A program made the position numbers and the translations under genes. A DNA stretch of 64,000 nt from NCBI GenBank assembly GCA_035048815.1, contig JAUCBN010000003.1:26520001-26584000 (forward strand), in the 5' to 3' direction. This document shows positions 48,947 to 60,272 of this stretch, piece after piece; the first letter of the stretch is position 1, and each line of letters opens with the position of its first letter. Source of the stretch: Abelmoschus esculentus (taxonomy: Eukaryota > Streptophyta > Magnoliopsida > Malvales > Malvaceae). Below the pieces are notes generated by a model. It was not told the origin of the DNA and did no database searches. It was given only the letters and a program-made list of their open reading frames with translations.

Positions 48947-50125
48947 TCATCGAACCTTCACTTTCAAGTAAGTAGTTCCATTTTGTTTGCCATTTATCAT
49001 GTGAATGTTGTAGCTAAATGCAGACTTATTCTAACTTTAGCTACATTGTAGTACATTAGGTATTTTCATGATGGATTGTACTTGGGCTTTAGAGATTGGT
49101 GATTACCTTGCTCTTAAAAACTTAGACCTTTTAAGCTTCACATATGGACTTCACTAACATGCCATTCTCCCATCTATATGTATGTGATGATACTATCCAT
49201 TTTCTTCCCATTTTTTCCTGAAATCAGGTATTTTAAGTGGCTACATATCAAGAGTAGCAGACAGATTTCCTGAAATACTTCTGATTTCTGATCAGGATTT
49301 TCCTTTTCTTTATTTAATTACCTTGTCAGTCTTATGGTTTTTCTTTTGGGATGTTTTCAATGCAAGTAAAGTTTTTGACAGTCCTCTTGTTTAGAGCAAG
49401 GACTAGAATTTTAGTTTATCCAAAGTCCAAACCAATGCCAACTTTTCTTGCTTTTTTTTTCTTTTGAAATTAGTTTTATTGTTTGTTATTGCAATTAAAA
49501 GTGATTTTGAAAAGATAAAATGTTTGTTTTAAATATGATATTGTAAAGTAAAATAAGTGAATTTGGATGATTATATTCTAGAGTATATATACATAACAAT
49601 TATAAATTCATAATAAATTTAAATTAAAATATTTTATTTTTAATACAAATATTTATAATATATATTATTTTATAATTATATATGTATAAACATTGGTCTA
49701 ACAATCAATTATAATTAAATAATAGAAGGTAAAAAAAAAGTAATTTTAATTTCAAACCAACATTTTCACCACAAAAGCTATAAAATCCAACGTTTGAAAA
49801 TTACTTTTGAGAAGCAATTTTGGCCTGAAAAACTGAACTTGACAAAATGATACTCATATCAAAGTCATGTATTTGCATACAAATAAACTTTTTGAGTTCA
49901 AATATCATATTTTATTTATTGAGGAAAACCCAATACCAATGACAAACATGGCAGCATATGCAAATAGTATTTCCATTCAAAAACCAGCACAGAGATCACT
50001 GTGTGACCAACCGATTAGGGAAGGCAAAACTCATGTTCACTTGAGCTAACAAAGCAGCATTTGATATAAGAAGGAAAAAAAGAAGATGGATTTCAACAGC
50101 CAGTAGCTACAAGAGAATGAAAACC
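48947..50125. other. 3' flank between convergent genes
   Basis: The first few hundred bases are probably 3' UTR of the TSO1-like gene, possibly with a 3' UTR intron (donor-like caag|gtaagt near 48967). 49450-49830 is AT-rich and may be a MITE remnant (aaaagtgattttgaaaag against ttacttttgagaagca). No gene was seen. Confidence 0.5.
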
Positions 50126-52301
50126 TTAAGGAATGGTTCGCTGATACAGAGGCAAAGCTCCCAAAGCTTCTCGCTCTGCATTTTCCTTCTTCACCTACGA
50201 GATATGACCCCCCAACAGAAAAAGCACATTAGATTCCAAACCTTGCTTCCATTAACAGATTGTGTCAGCAAAATGTGATTGATAAGCAGAGAAACATTGG
50301 CAAAGCAAACTAAAAGTTTACAACCACAAGAAATTCCTCTCAATTGGTTTGCAACAATCCCATACAAACAAAAGTTAATAACTACATTTTGAGATGGATA
50401 CAAACAAACAGAAGCATCCATCTTAATTTCTGGAACTACAGATAAAGCTGGCCTCAGAAGTTCTCCCTCATGTTCCACTTTGTAACTACCCTAAGTTGGA
50501 GGAAGTGGAGGGGAAAGGAAACCATTAATTATTATTTTTAGACATAAAAATAATTTTAACCCTTAACGTTTATGATTTTTATTATTTTGGCCCTCATTCC
50601 CTTTTTAGGATAAATCTAGCCTTTAACCTATATCTTTTTGACAAATATCTCATTTTTTTAACTAGTATAATGATTAGATAGTTAAAATATTAATGAATGA
50701 TATGTCATATATATGTAGAATGATATTTAAGATTTGAGAATACTTAGTAGCCTTTTATTTTAGATTTAATTAATTTTTAATATTTTATTTGAATTTTAAT
50801 TATTTTATATTTTATGTTAGAATAAAATTATATTTTACATGTATATATTTGTCATTATCGTAAAAAATTTAACGATAATGACATGTTATATATATATATA
50901 TGTAGAATGAGGCTAGATGCCATGTTATTTAAAATATATTATCACATATATATGACATATCAATATCATTAAATTTTTAACGGTCTAATCATTATGTTAG
51001 TTAAAAAGTAAGTTATTTGTCAAAAAGGCATAGATCAAGGGTTAAATTTATCACAAAAAAAGAATGAGGGTCAAAATGATAAAAATTATAAACGTTAAGG
51101 GTTAAAATTATCTTTACGCCTTATTTTTAAATATTCAATAACTCTTGTACCTAAGGTTTTTCTCTTTCCTTCAATTTTCAAACACATTCTAAAATACCTA
51201 AGTAGGATAGGCATGAACCTTTAAAGTAGGAAAGGATATGAATTCATATTAGGTAAACTTACAATAAAGTGAACATACTAGGGTAAAAAGCTTATAGATG
51301 TCTGGAATTGCATTAAATAGCCAAAGCCAAGAAAATGACTTCAAGAGAAATAGTAAAGAGAGCTTTATTGTTCAAGAACTTACAAGGGCAAGCATCTCTT
51401 GAAGATAGCTCCTAAATGGTGTCTGCATTTTCTGCAAAGGAATAACAAATCCAAGGAATTATGAGACCTCGTTGTAGAGTCACAACTCACAAAATGAAGA
51501 TACATGTTCACATCAAAATCTCTAAATCGCTAATGCTATCTTTTCCTCATGCCCTTTCTGCTTAACAAATAAATAATTGTAGGTATACATGGCTTAGGCA
51601 TTTATTAATCATATTATACTAATCATGAAATTTAAGTTCCTAAACTGCATCCACTTAGTTTCACTCCCACATTTCTACTTCCATTAATAATCCAGAATAA
51701 TTAGGCTTATCTATCAATGGTGTTACCTACTGATTAGAAGCATAAAAAAGGAAGGAGTACAGGCTGTAGCAAGTAGCAACAGATCATAGCTAAGAAAACA
51801 AGTGAATCATTCTACCTTAATTTCTATCCCAATATGAGACTACACGCATATGCATTTAAAGGGTAATATGATTCATTCGAGATTTCTGTCATATAATAGC
51901 TCAATCCAAACAGAATATACAGATAATATATAAATTCCCCCAAAAGTATGAACTCAAATAAGATTTTACAAAATCTTATGTAAAACTTAAAAAGAAAAGA
52001 AAAAAGAGGAAAACCTGAAGGTTTTCAGGAAGATACTCGTGCTTCATCGAGAGGTCAATCGCACGCTTAAGACGTTGATTACGGGCATCAACGATCTCAC
52101 GGGGCAACCGATTCAACGCCTCCTTGATATCCAGATCATAATAAGGATCGTATAAATCGTCGTAGCGAAGGCCTAAAACAAATTATCATTTAAAATTCAA
52201 TCAAAATCAAATAAAAAAGAGGAATTAGGGTTAGATATATATTTTTTGGGGGGAACAGTACCGTATTTGCGGAGGCGTTTGGTAAGGGATTTCATGTGCA
52301 T
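50126..52301 (-). CDS. QCR7: Cytochrome b-c1 complex subunit 7 (QCR7), start codon altered
   Basis: Four minus-strand exons: 52301-52262, 52172-52015, 51431-51384 and 50194-50126. From the first available ATG they give 104 aa: MHMKSLTKRLRKYG, then LRYDDLYDPYYDLDIKEALN, SMKHEYLPENLQ, and REALGALPLYQRTIP at the end. This is the 14-kDa subunit of respiratory complex III, facing the matrix side of the inner mitochondrial membrane (known). Plant homologues are about 122 aa. The missing N-terminus is visible upstream in the same frame as SSLLQSFLDPKKSWLAA, directly preceded by AAG (52355-52353) instead of ATG, and no other in-frame ATG exists before an upstream stop. Either translation starts at the internal ATG, or a further exon or non-AUG start supplies the N-terminus. 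All splice sites are canonical. Intron 3 holds a Mutator-type MITE. Confidence 0.85.
50541..51120. repeat. Mutator-type MITE (580 bp), long TIRs, perfect 9-bp target duplication
   Basis: Arms of about 145 bp are inverted copies: gacataaaaataattttaac at the left and gttaaaattatctttacgcc at the right, continuing through ctcattc and ttgacaaatat/atttgtcaa. The flanks are ttattttta at 50532-50540 and 51121-51129. A 9-bp duplication with long TIRs indicates a Mutator superfamily non-autonomous element. It lies in intron 3 of QCR7. Confidence 0.9.
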
Positions 52302-52356
52302 AGCTGCCAACCAGCTTTTCTTTGGATCCAGAAATGACTGCAACAACGACGACTTT

Positions 52357-53554
52357 TGGCCACTCTCTTCCCGATCGCTAACTCAGCCGAGTTTCCGTCC
52401 CGATACCGTCTCCTCTTTATTTTGTTTTAAAGGAAGAAAGGGTTAATAATTTGGGTAAACTACGATAAAGATCATTTAGAGATAAAATTATATTTAGTCA
52501 CCTAATTATTATAAATTATATTAAGCTGTATGATTATACTTAGATTATTTAATTATTAAAAGTTATTTGGTTCACTCAATTATAAATAAAATTATATTTG
52601 AATCATTTTTCATCCGAATTAAAAGTAACTTAAACTGAAGATAAAATAAAGAATATATATTAAAAAAAATATATTTGATATAAATCGTCGCATAACTTAC
52701 CAAAAAGTCAAATATATTAGCTTTATAAATTTATATCTGGGTTTAAAAAACAGATCCTGCTTAAAAACCTGACCGAAACATATATTTTTTTTTATTAAAT
52801 CAGTTATAACCTAACTCGAAAATCATCTAAATCAATATGATTCGAATCACTATAGATCCAAATTAAAATCGAATAAGATTATATTCAATTCAACTCACAC
52901 CAAAACTAAATATAATTAAAATCGAACTTGACCTGAACCAAATCTAATTCGAATGACATATTTGTCACCTTTAGATTTCGGGATCAAAACGAATGATTCT
53001 CATATTCCCTTCTCAGCATTGGACTCTCCCAAGACTCTCACGAGCCTAACCCTAAAATAAATCATATAACGAATTAAAAAAATAACCTTTAATGATAAAT
53101 ATTAAAAAATATTTGTAAAAGTATATCCAAAATAAGAAATATTGAAAAAAAAATGAATACCTAATAATAAATACTAGAAAAAATAGATTATAAGAATAAT
53201 CCCCTAATAATAAATTTTGAAAAAAAAATTAAGACTTAGTAATAAATTTTGAATCAAATTAAACTCTAATAATAAATATTAAAAATAATTATTAGATACG
53301 ACCTTGGCGACAACAACGGGAGCAAAGGCTAAAAGAGAGAAACAAAAAGGACCAATATTAGATTTTGTTGATATTCACTATTCGATTATAAACAAATATT
53401 ATAAAATAAATATAAAATAATTTATTAAATTAAAATTTTAAAATAATTTTAAATATATGTTCAATTCTAAAAAATTTTATTAATAACCAAAGATATATTA
53501 AAAATTTAATGATATGTTTGTACTAAATTTATTTAGTTTTTAGCCTAAATTTTT
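52357..53554. other. Intergenic AT-rich DNA upstream of QCR7
   Basis: It contains the QCR7 promoter side (52357-52440), then AT-rich sequence with tandem-like phrases around 53040-53290 (taataataaatattgaaaaa-type units recurring about every 55-60 bp). No supported gene. Confidence 0.5.
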
Positions 53555-53800
53555 GGGTAAAAATCTTTTGTCTCTTTATCATGTCTTCGTCCGTACCTTT
53601 TATTAAAAAAAAAATTAAAAATTAATTTTTCAATCTCAACTCTTATTTTTTATATCTTAAACCCTAAACTCTACACTTTAAAAAATACACACTACTCCTA
53701 TTTTCCTAAACCCTAATTACAATCTCTAACCTTAAACCTAAACCTCTAATTTGAAGCGGAGATTCAAATAAAAGGATGAAAAAGAAGTAAACGATTTGCA
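53555..53800 (+). repeat. Telomere-word MITE, forward copy
   Basis: The left end gggtaaaaatcttttgtctc is inverted at the right end (aagaagtaaacgatttgca). The interior has cctaaaccctaattaca and related words. Confidence 0.7.
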
Positions 53801-54435
53801 ATTTTTTTACATTTGGAAATGATTTTCATAATTTATAATTTTACCTCTCCATTCAATTGGCCGGTAAGGTTTGTTTTTAATCGAGGAATTATATCATGAA
53901 TCATATTCATCATGTCATTCGTGATTCAAATAATCAGATTCGTTTATCTTTAGATAATTACTTATAATTATTCACTAACTAATTACATGTAAGAAAGATA
54001 TGATATTCGTCTTGAAAGAAAATGAGATTAATGAACTTGATTAATTGTGATATGAATAGAAAGAAATGGTTATGATATAATTTCTCCGTTTTAATCGAAG
54101 TTGTAATAAAATCCAGCATGTACCGTAAATAGACAAGGCCCCGCAACAGCCCCCGTCTGTTTCTGAATTTCTTCCCCTCCCTTTCTCCTTCAGAAATTTT
54201 CTGCAAACAGATAGGAAAACGTGGTCAATTCAAGCAGATTTTATAAAGCTTCTTTTTTGTACCACTTTTCTTCTTTGTGAAAGAGTCGACGACAGAGGAA
54301 AAAAACAAAACAATCTGAAATTTCCGACCATCTTTCACCTCGGAAACTCTTGGCTCCGGCGCCTTGTCCAAGAACTGTAAATGCTGGTATAATGGATTCT
54401 TTTTTCATATACATACGTATTGACGTACATGAATA

Positions 54436-54459
54436 CATGCATGCATGCATGCATGCATG
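54436..54459. repeat. CATG(CATG)n tract in the BOR 5' leader or promoter
   Basis: Six consecutive catg units occur about 100 bp before the borate exporter start. They also create overlapping RY (CATGCA) words, which B3-domain factors bind; a regulatory role is unproven. A second such tract is at 63613-63630. Confidence 0.6.
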
Positions 54460-54509
54460 GATGGATGTTCACGTTAATCAGGTGACATACATGTGTTGCT
54501 TAAGATTTT

Positions 54510-54515
54510 ATGTAA
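54510..54515 (+). promoter_or_regulatory. AUGUAA minimal upstream ORF before the borate exporter
   Basis: ATG directly followed by TAA lies 40 nt upstream of the main ATG (54550). In Arabidopsis NIP5;1, AUG-stop elements of this exact sequence cause boron-dependent ribosome stalling and mRNA decay (known), and BOR1 is under uORF-mediated translational control (known). Whether it is in the mature leader here is uncertain, since tttcttttttgttgtccttg then aatcag just after it resembles a splice acceptor. Confidence 0.4.
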
Positions 54516-54549
54516 GAAATCTTTCTTTTTTGTTGTCCTTGAATCAGTT

Positions 54550-54703
54550 ATGGGAAAGCTAGGAAGTCCATTGGAGGGGATAATCAAAGACATAGAGGGA
54601 AGAAGAAAGTATTACAAGCAAGATTGGATTTTCCCAGGCATTCGGTATTTATATGTTCTTGCTTTGTAATTCTTTTGTTTATAATAGATGGAGATAATTT
54701 GTT

Positions 54704-54734
<31 letters not shown>

Positions 54735-57700
54735 TGCAGGATATTAGCTCCAACTGCCTATATCTTCTTTGCTTCTGCTCTTCCTGTTATTGCCTTTGGG
54801 GAGCAATTGAGTCGAGATACAGGTACTGCATTTGTTTAGGTATTTTGAAAAGTAAATCATCTGAGGCTATATAAACATACCGTTGAACGAATTATTCGAG
54901 AATCTTTCGTATAAAGTTCGTTTATTAAGTTAAATAAACCAGTAAAATTTGTATATTCATTTAATAGACGAACGAATACGGATAGAGGTGTGTTCGGTTC
55001 ATTTATTCGCTTATTAACTTATCTAAAAGCTTGTTTTCCGATTCTCCTTTTTTTCTTTCTTTTTTTATTTTTTAAATATTGATAAAAGTAGGGAGTAATA
55101 TGAATATATAGTCAACTTTGGAGTTCAAATTGTATGGTCTAAAGGACTAATGGTGTAATTTTACCATTTTGACAAATATATAAACAAACAAGTTCACTAA
55201 TAAAATGGACCTAGGGGGGAGTGGGGTAGCCGCAGCACCTAAAAATTCCAAGTTTCTTATATTTTATATATTTTCTATTGATGATCTAATTTTATATCCC
55301 TGAACTCTTATATTTTTGTAGGTCTGTATTTCTAATATAACTTTTTGATAGTTTACACCCTTACAGAAAATTTTGGACCTGTTCTTATTCGCAAACGCTA
55401 AATAAATGAACACTAACACCTTCGAAAATAAAAATAACTCGATTTGTTCTAACAAAAAAGGGTTAATTTTATTCGTTCAAGCTTCATTCATTTACGGTCT
55501 TAAAATCATCTAATTATCTGGCCTAGCAAAAAAGGATTAATTTTATTTCTTGTTTCAGATGGAACCCTTAGCACTGTGGAAACATTGGCTTCCACAGCTA
55601 TTTGTGGAGTCATTCACTCTCTCTTTGGTGGGCAGCCATTGTTGATAGTAGGAGTTGCAGAGCCAACAGTAATAATGTACAATTATATGTACAATTTCAG
55701 CAAAAGAAGACCAGAATTGGGCCAGAAACTCTTTTTGGCTTGGACGGCATGGTAAATATATTACATATATTTATTCAGACACTTTCATATATGAACAAGA
55801 CAAGATGATATTTGTTTACATTTCTCTCCCCCTTTTGTTTTTCCTCCCTAGGGTCTGCGTATGGACATCTTTGATACTCATTCTTCTTGCTATCTTCAAT
55901 GCATGCACCATAATCACCAAGTTTACAAGAATTGCAGGCGAGCTATTCGGCATGTTGATTACTGTTCTTTTCCTTCAAGAAGCTATTAAGGTATTGAACG
56001 AATGAGTAATAACTTGTTTTGCAAGAAACGATTATGACGAACGTTTCGATACATACAGGGAGTGGTCAGTGAGTTCAGTATTCCCAAAGGTGAAAATCCA
56101 AACCTGGAGAAATACCAGTTCCCCTGGCTATACACAAATGGCTTGCTGGCAATCATTTTCTCATTCGGGGTTCTATTAACTTCCCTCGGCACACGACATG
56201 CGCGATCATGGGCATACGGGACTGGTAGTCTTCGAGGTTTTATCGCAGACTATGGGGTTCCATTAATGGTAATGTGTTGGACTGCTGTTTCGTATATGGT
56301 ACCGAGTAAAGTTAGTCCCGGTGTTCCTAGGAGGCTGTTCTGCCCGCTTCTTTGGGACGATGCATCGATGTATCATTGGACAGTGACAAAGGTAAGCTTT
56401 GAATCCGTTAGTTTTTTTGAGACCAGAAGAGGAAGTTGTTCTAATCAAGCCATGTCTCTTATTACAGGATATGGCAGAGGTTCCGGTTGTGTACATTTTC
56501 GCTGCCATTGTACCGGCATTCATGGTAGCAGGACTGTACTTCTTTGATCATAGTGTTGCTTCCCAGTTGGCTCAACAAGAGGAATTCAACCTCAAAAAGC
56601 CTTCTGCTTACCATTATGACATCCTTGTGTTGGGAATTACGGTACAAATTCGGCTTCTTTTATCGAAAAGGGACAACGGATTTTTGTTCTATGCTTAGTG
56701 CTTACCATTATGCTTCTTGTCAATCATGGTTGCAGACTTTGATTTGTGGATTGCTTGGGCTCCCTCCTTCCAATGGGGTCCTTCCGCAATCTCCGATGCA
56801 CACCAAGAGCCTTGCAATTCTCAAGAGGCAGGTCGGGACGTCGGGTGTCATATTTGTTATATCAATTCCTGATATTCTGCATTTTTAAGAACATGACATT
56901 AAAACCCTTTATGTTGCAGATGATGAGGAACAAAATGGTGAAAAGTGCCAAGGACGGCATGTCGGAACAAGCAAGCAAATCGGAAATCTACGGGAGAATG
57001 CAAGCAGTGTTCATAGAGATGGATGTGGCTCCTTCCGTAAGTATAACTATAAGCTTATGTATACTATTTCCTATGTACATATCCATGCATGCATGTTTCA
57101 TCCTGTGTTATTTCCAGCCCTCTGATGTGGATAAAGAGTTGAAGGGCTTGAAAGATGCCGTGATGAGAGGTCACGGCGGGCAAGATGCAATCGAGAATTT
57201 CGATCCTGCGAAACATATCGATGCTCATTTGCCCGTTAGAGTTAACGAGCAAAGGGTAAGCAACTTGTTGCAGTCACTACTTGTGGGACTGTCTATGCGT
57301 GCTGTGCCTATACTGAAAATGATACCTACGTCGGTACTGTGGGGATACTTTGCCTATATGGCTATCGACAGCCTCCCCGGGAACCAGTTCTGGGAACGGA
57401 TGTTGCTACTCTTCGTCACGCCCGGCAGACGTTACAAGTACGTCTCCAACATCACACACTCACACATATATATATACATATCGAATGTCGATATTTATTT
57501 TCGAAACATATATATTTGAACAGAGTACTTGAAAGCACACATGCATCATTTGTGGAAACTGTACCTTTCAAGGTCATTTTGAAGTTTACACTCTTCCAAT
57601 TTGCCTATCTTCTGTTATGTTTCGGAGTGACATGGATACCGATAGCCGGAATCTTGTTTCCGTTACCCTTCTTCCTCCTCATAAGCATCAGGCAGCACGT

Positions 57701-58272
57701 CCTCCCGAATTTTTTCCTCCCCAAACATCTTCAAGAACTCGATGCTTCCGAGTACGAAGAAGTCCTCGGTTCACCATTCAGGGTACATTTTTCCTGCTGT
57801 CTTCTGGTTCTATTCAATTGATATGGGACATGAACACATTGATTCAGACATAATTTTTAAACAGGAAAGGGAAGAATTCGGTTCTCCCAGCGAACATACC
57901 GAAGAGGACGACCACGATGCCGAGATATACGATGCCGAGATATTGGATGAGATGACTACCAACAGAGGAGAGTTGAAGCGCAGACTAAGCATTGCATCAG
58001 GTAAATCTTTTAATTCACCATGTTACGGTATGTGCAAAGGTGGGATGGTCCGGTATGTGCACACCGGACACGGATATCTCGGATTTCAGTGGTCATATCC
58101 TCGTATCCATGTTCTTGAACATGTCTGAAATTCTGGTTTACTCATCCATGTGCTTGAATCTGACATGTTTTAACAGGTTAAAGAAAATGGAGAAACTCAT
58201 GATCAAGAACAACACTCAAGCACCATGCCTGGTCTGCAAGAAACAATCATTAATGAAGGATTAATTAGATAG
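54550..58272 (+). CDS. Borate efflux transporter, BOR family (SLC4-like)
   Basis: Twelve exons: 54550-54644, 54740-54822, 55559-55751, 55852-55990, 56059-56391, 56468-56641, 56736-56831, 56920-57036, 57118-57437, 57524-57782, 57865-58000 and 58184-58272. Phases agree and give 677 aa. The protein begins MGKLGSPLEGIIKDIEGRR, as BOR proteins do. It continues through FGGQPLLIVGVAEPTVIMYN, GVPLMVMCWTAVSYMVP, GLLGLPPSNGVLPQSPMHTK and WGYFAYMAIDSLPGNQFWER, all within the HCO3-transporter-type membrane domain of 10-14 spans. BOR1/BOR2 export borate from root cells towards the xylem or neighbours at the plasma membrane (known). The last exon uses an acceptor in ggttaaag; using the earlier AG would end the protein at once after IASG, so the C-terminal 29 residues are less certain. 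Intron 2 holds a family C repeat. Confidence 0.92.
54704..54730. repeat. AT dinucleotide repeat at a 3' splice site
   Basis: About 13 ta/at units occupy the end of BOR intron 1, ending 9 bp before the acceptor gcag (54736-54739). Length variation here could change the acceptor context. Confidence 0.9.
54878..55510. repeat. Family C TIR repeat in BOR intron 2
   Basis: The left half (gttgaacgaattattcgaga) and right half (cattcatttacggtctta) form imperfect inverted ends. It matches the split copy at 19630-25013. About 170 bp near 55205-55375 is absent from the other copy and may be a further insertion. Confidence 0.6.
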
Positions 58273-58440
58273 AAAATTGTACTTGTAAACCATGATTTAC
58301 CTTTTGTCTTAACAACGTTTGTAACTTGGGGTATGAAAGTTCCAACTTTGGTTTATGTATCTTGATTTAATTTAATAAAATAAACTGATATATTATTTAA
58401 AAATTAATGTTTAGGCTGTTACGATTTTAGATGCATATTT

Positions 58441-58688
58441 GGGGTGCAAATCGTCTATCCTTTCCCATGCCTGCATTTATACCTTAATTTTAAATTAGAG
58501 GATTTAGGGTTTTAGTTTAGGGGTTTTGGTTAGAGTTTAGGGAATTAGGGGTAGGGTGTATTTTTTGGTATAGGGTTTAGGGTTTATGATATAGAAAATA
58601 AGGGTTAGGGTTTAAAATTCATCTTTTTAATAAATTTTCAAAGAAGGCATAAAAGGAGGCACATAAAAGAGACATAAGATTTGTGCTC
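58441..58688 (-). repeat. Telomere-word MITE, reverse copy
   Basis: The end ggtgcaaatcgtctatcctt is inverted at gagacataagatttgtgctc. The interior has tttagggttt and ggtttagggtttatga words. It lies about 170 bp beyond the borate exporter stop. Confidence 0.7.
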
Positions 58689-59433
58689 GTATATTTGACC
58701 GTTAATCGTTATTTTAGAAAATTGATAATTAATAGATACTTGACACGTGATAATAATTTAAATTCTTTAACTTTAAAAAATATCAAAAATTTTAAATTTA
58801 AAAAAAATCTAAAATTTTCTGATTTATACAAAATAATCCCTAAAATCTTAAAATTTCTCAAACCCCAAAATTGCCATCACTTCCACCACCAATCATCTTC
58901 CTTGAGTAGATTCATTTGGTTTTTCGACCTATTCGATCATTTTCTCTAATACGATATTGTCAAAATTAATAAATAGTGAGTCAACCAAACATTAAATGCA
59001 AAATCGACGTTTGATTGACATGTAGTTCATCGTTTTCAGTGACAATGTGTTTGGATAATATGATCAACTAAGTATAACGACCAAAGGAATGTATTCGAAA
59101 TGACGATCAACCATGAAAGTGGCAAGAATTTAAAGTTATAAAATTTAAAATTATTTAGTAAATTCTAAAAAATTTCAAAATTTTCTTAAAAAAATAAATT
59201 TTTGTGTAAAAAATATTCTAAATTTTTAATTTAAAAATATCACATATTATGATTCGATTAATTAACAAATTTTCTTTAACGATAATTAATTATCAAATAC
59301 CTAAAGTTAACATGAAATAAAATATTAACCATTTATTTTTATCAATAAGATAGTTAAACGCCTAAAATTTAAAGCAATCGTAGTAGGAGGGAGTATATCC
59401 GAGGTCTCATGCGCCCAAGTTCTCACTTCAATA
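58689..59433. other. AT-rich spacer, no gene seen
   Basis: Short open frames here are low-complexity Lys/Asn/Leu-rich translations of A/T runs. Confidence 0.5.
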
Positions 59434-59876
59434 GGATGGCAACTTGTGGTGCTCGAGAAAACTGCCACTCTCCTCACCAGTGCCGGATTGGGACTCGACC
59501 CTTTGTCTCAAACACTCAGTACTTCATGGCTCGGTAAACCCCAGCTCCTCCAGGCTCCAGCAGGCCACCTTTCCCCTCACCATTGCTCAGGTACATATGG
59601 AATTTTCTCTCACAACGTTTATCAAGAATTGAACGTTTCATTTTGTGGAAATGTGTTCTTAAACAGAACCAAGCAACAGATGGTGCTACAAAGGAGACTT
59701 GGACACTGACAAGAGAGGAGGAATTCAATTTCAGAGCAGCACTGATAGATTCTTCTGGGGTCATCAACTTATCTCTTTCACCATTTCATAGGACAAATCC
59801 TAGGCCAAAGTTCTTCAAAATGATAACATCGTCGAGATGCATGGCAATTGACTCGTTGCAGCTGGTGGATGCCTGA
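59434..59876 (+). pseudogene. Unidentified spliced reading frame or gene fragment
   Basis: GC-richer sequence (59434-59590) ends in a good donor (gctcag|gtacat), and a good acceptor (cttaaacag) precedes 59668. Joined in phase, the two pieces read CSRKLPLSSPVPDWDSTLC, then IAQ, then TKETWTLTREEEFNFRAALI and SLQLVDA with a TGA at 59874-59876. No ATG in a good context begins it, and other frames of the first piece are also open, so the frame is uncertain. I do not recognise the product. The base composition, unlike the surroundings, suggests a captured or decayed gene piece. Confidence 0.35.
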
Positions 59877-60042
59877 TCTTTATTTACCTCTAAACAAGGG
59901 CTGCACTCGCGGCAGCCTGGATCTTCCTGATCGAGACCCATTTGATCCAAAGAAAGCAAGTCCAGAGCTTAATCATTAGCTATTCGATATAGAAAGTTAA
60001 CTTGTCTGGCAAGTCAAAGCTTTCGCTCCTTATCTGCTTGTT

Positions 60043-60272
60043 AAAAATCATCTCCCTCTTTATCATGCTTTCATTTATGTCTTTTATTAAGAATTTTTTA
60101 AAAAATAAATTTTGAACACTAACCCTTGTTTTTAATATCCTAAACCTAAATCCTACACCCTAAAAACATATCCTACCCTAATTCCCTAACCCCTAACTTT
60201 GAACTCTAAACCCTCTAATTTAAAGCGGAGATACGAATGAAGGCATAGGAAAGAGGCAGACGATTTCCACCC
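60043..60272 (+). repeat. Telomere-word MITE, forward copy
   Basis: The left end aaaatcatctccctctttat is the inverse of the right end (aaagaggcagacgattt). The interior has cctaccctaattccctaacc. This copy shows the family's inverted ends most clearly (about 33 bp). Confidence 0.8.

Noticed and set aside
56263..56888. Several alternative frames inside the borate exporter gene
   Set aside because: They are shadows or intron read-through of exons 5-8 whose correct phase matches the BOR family.
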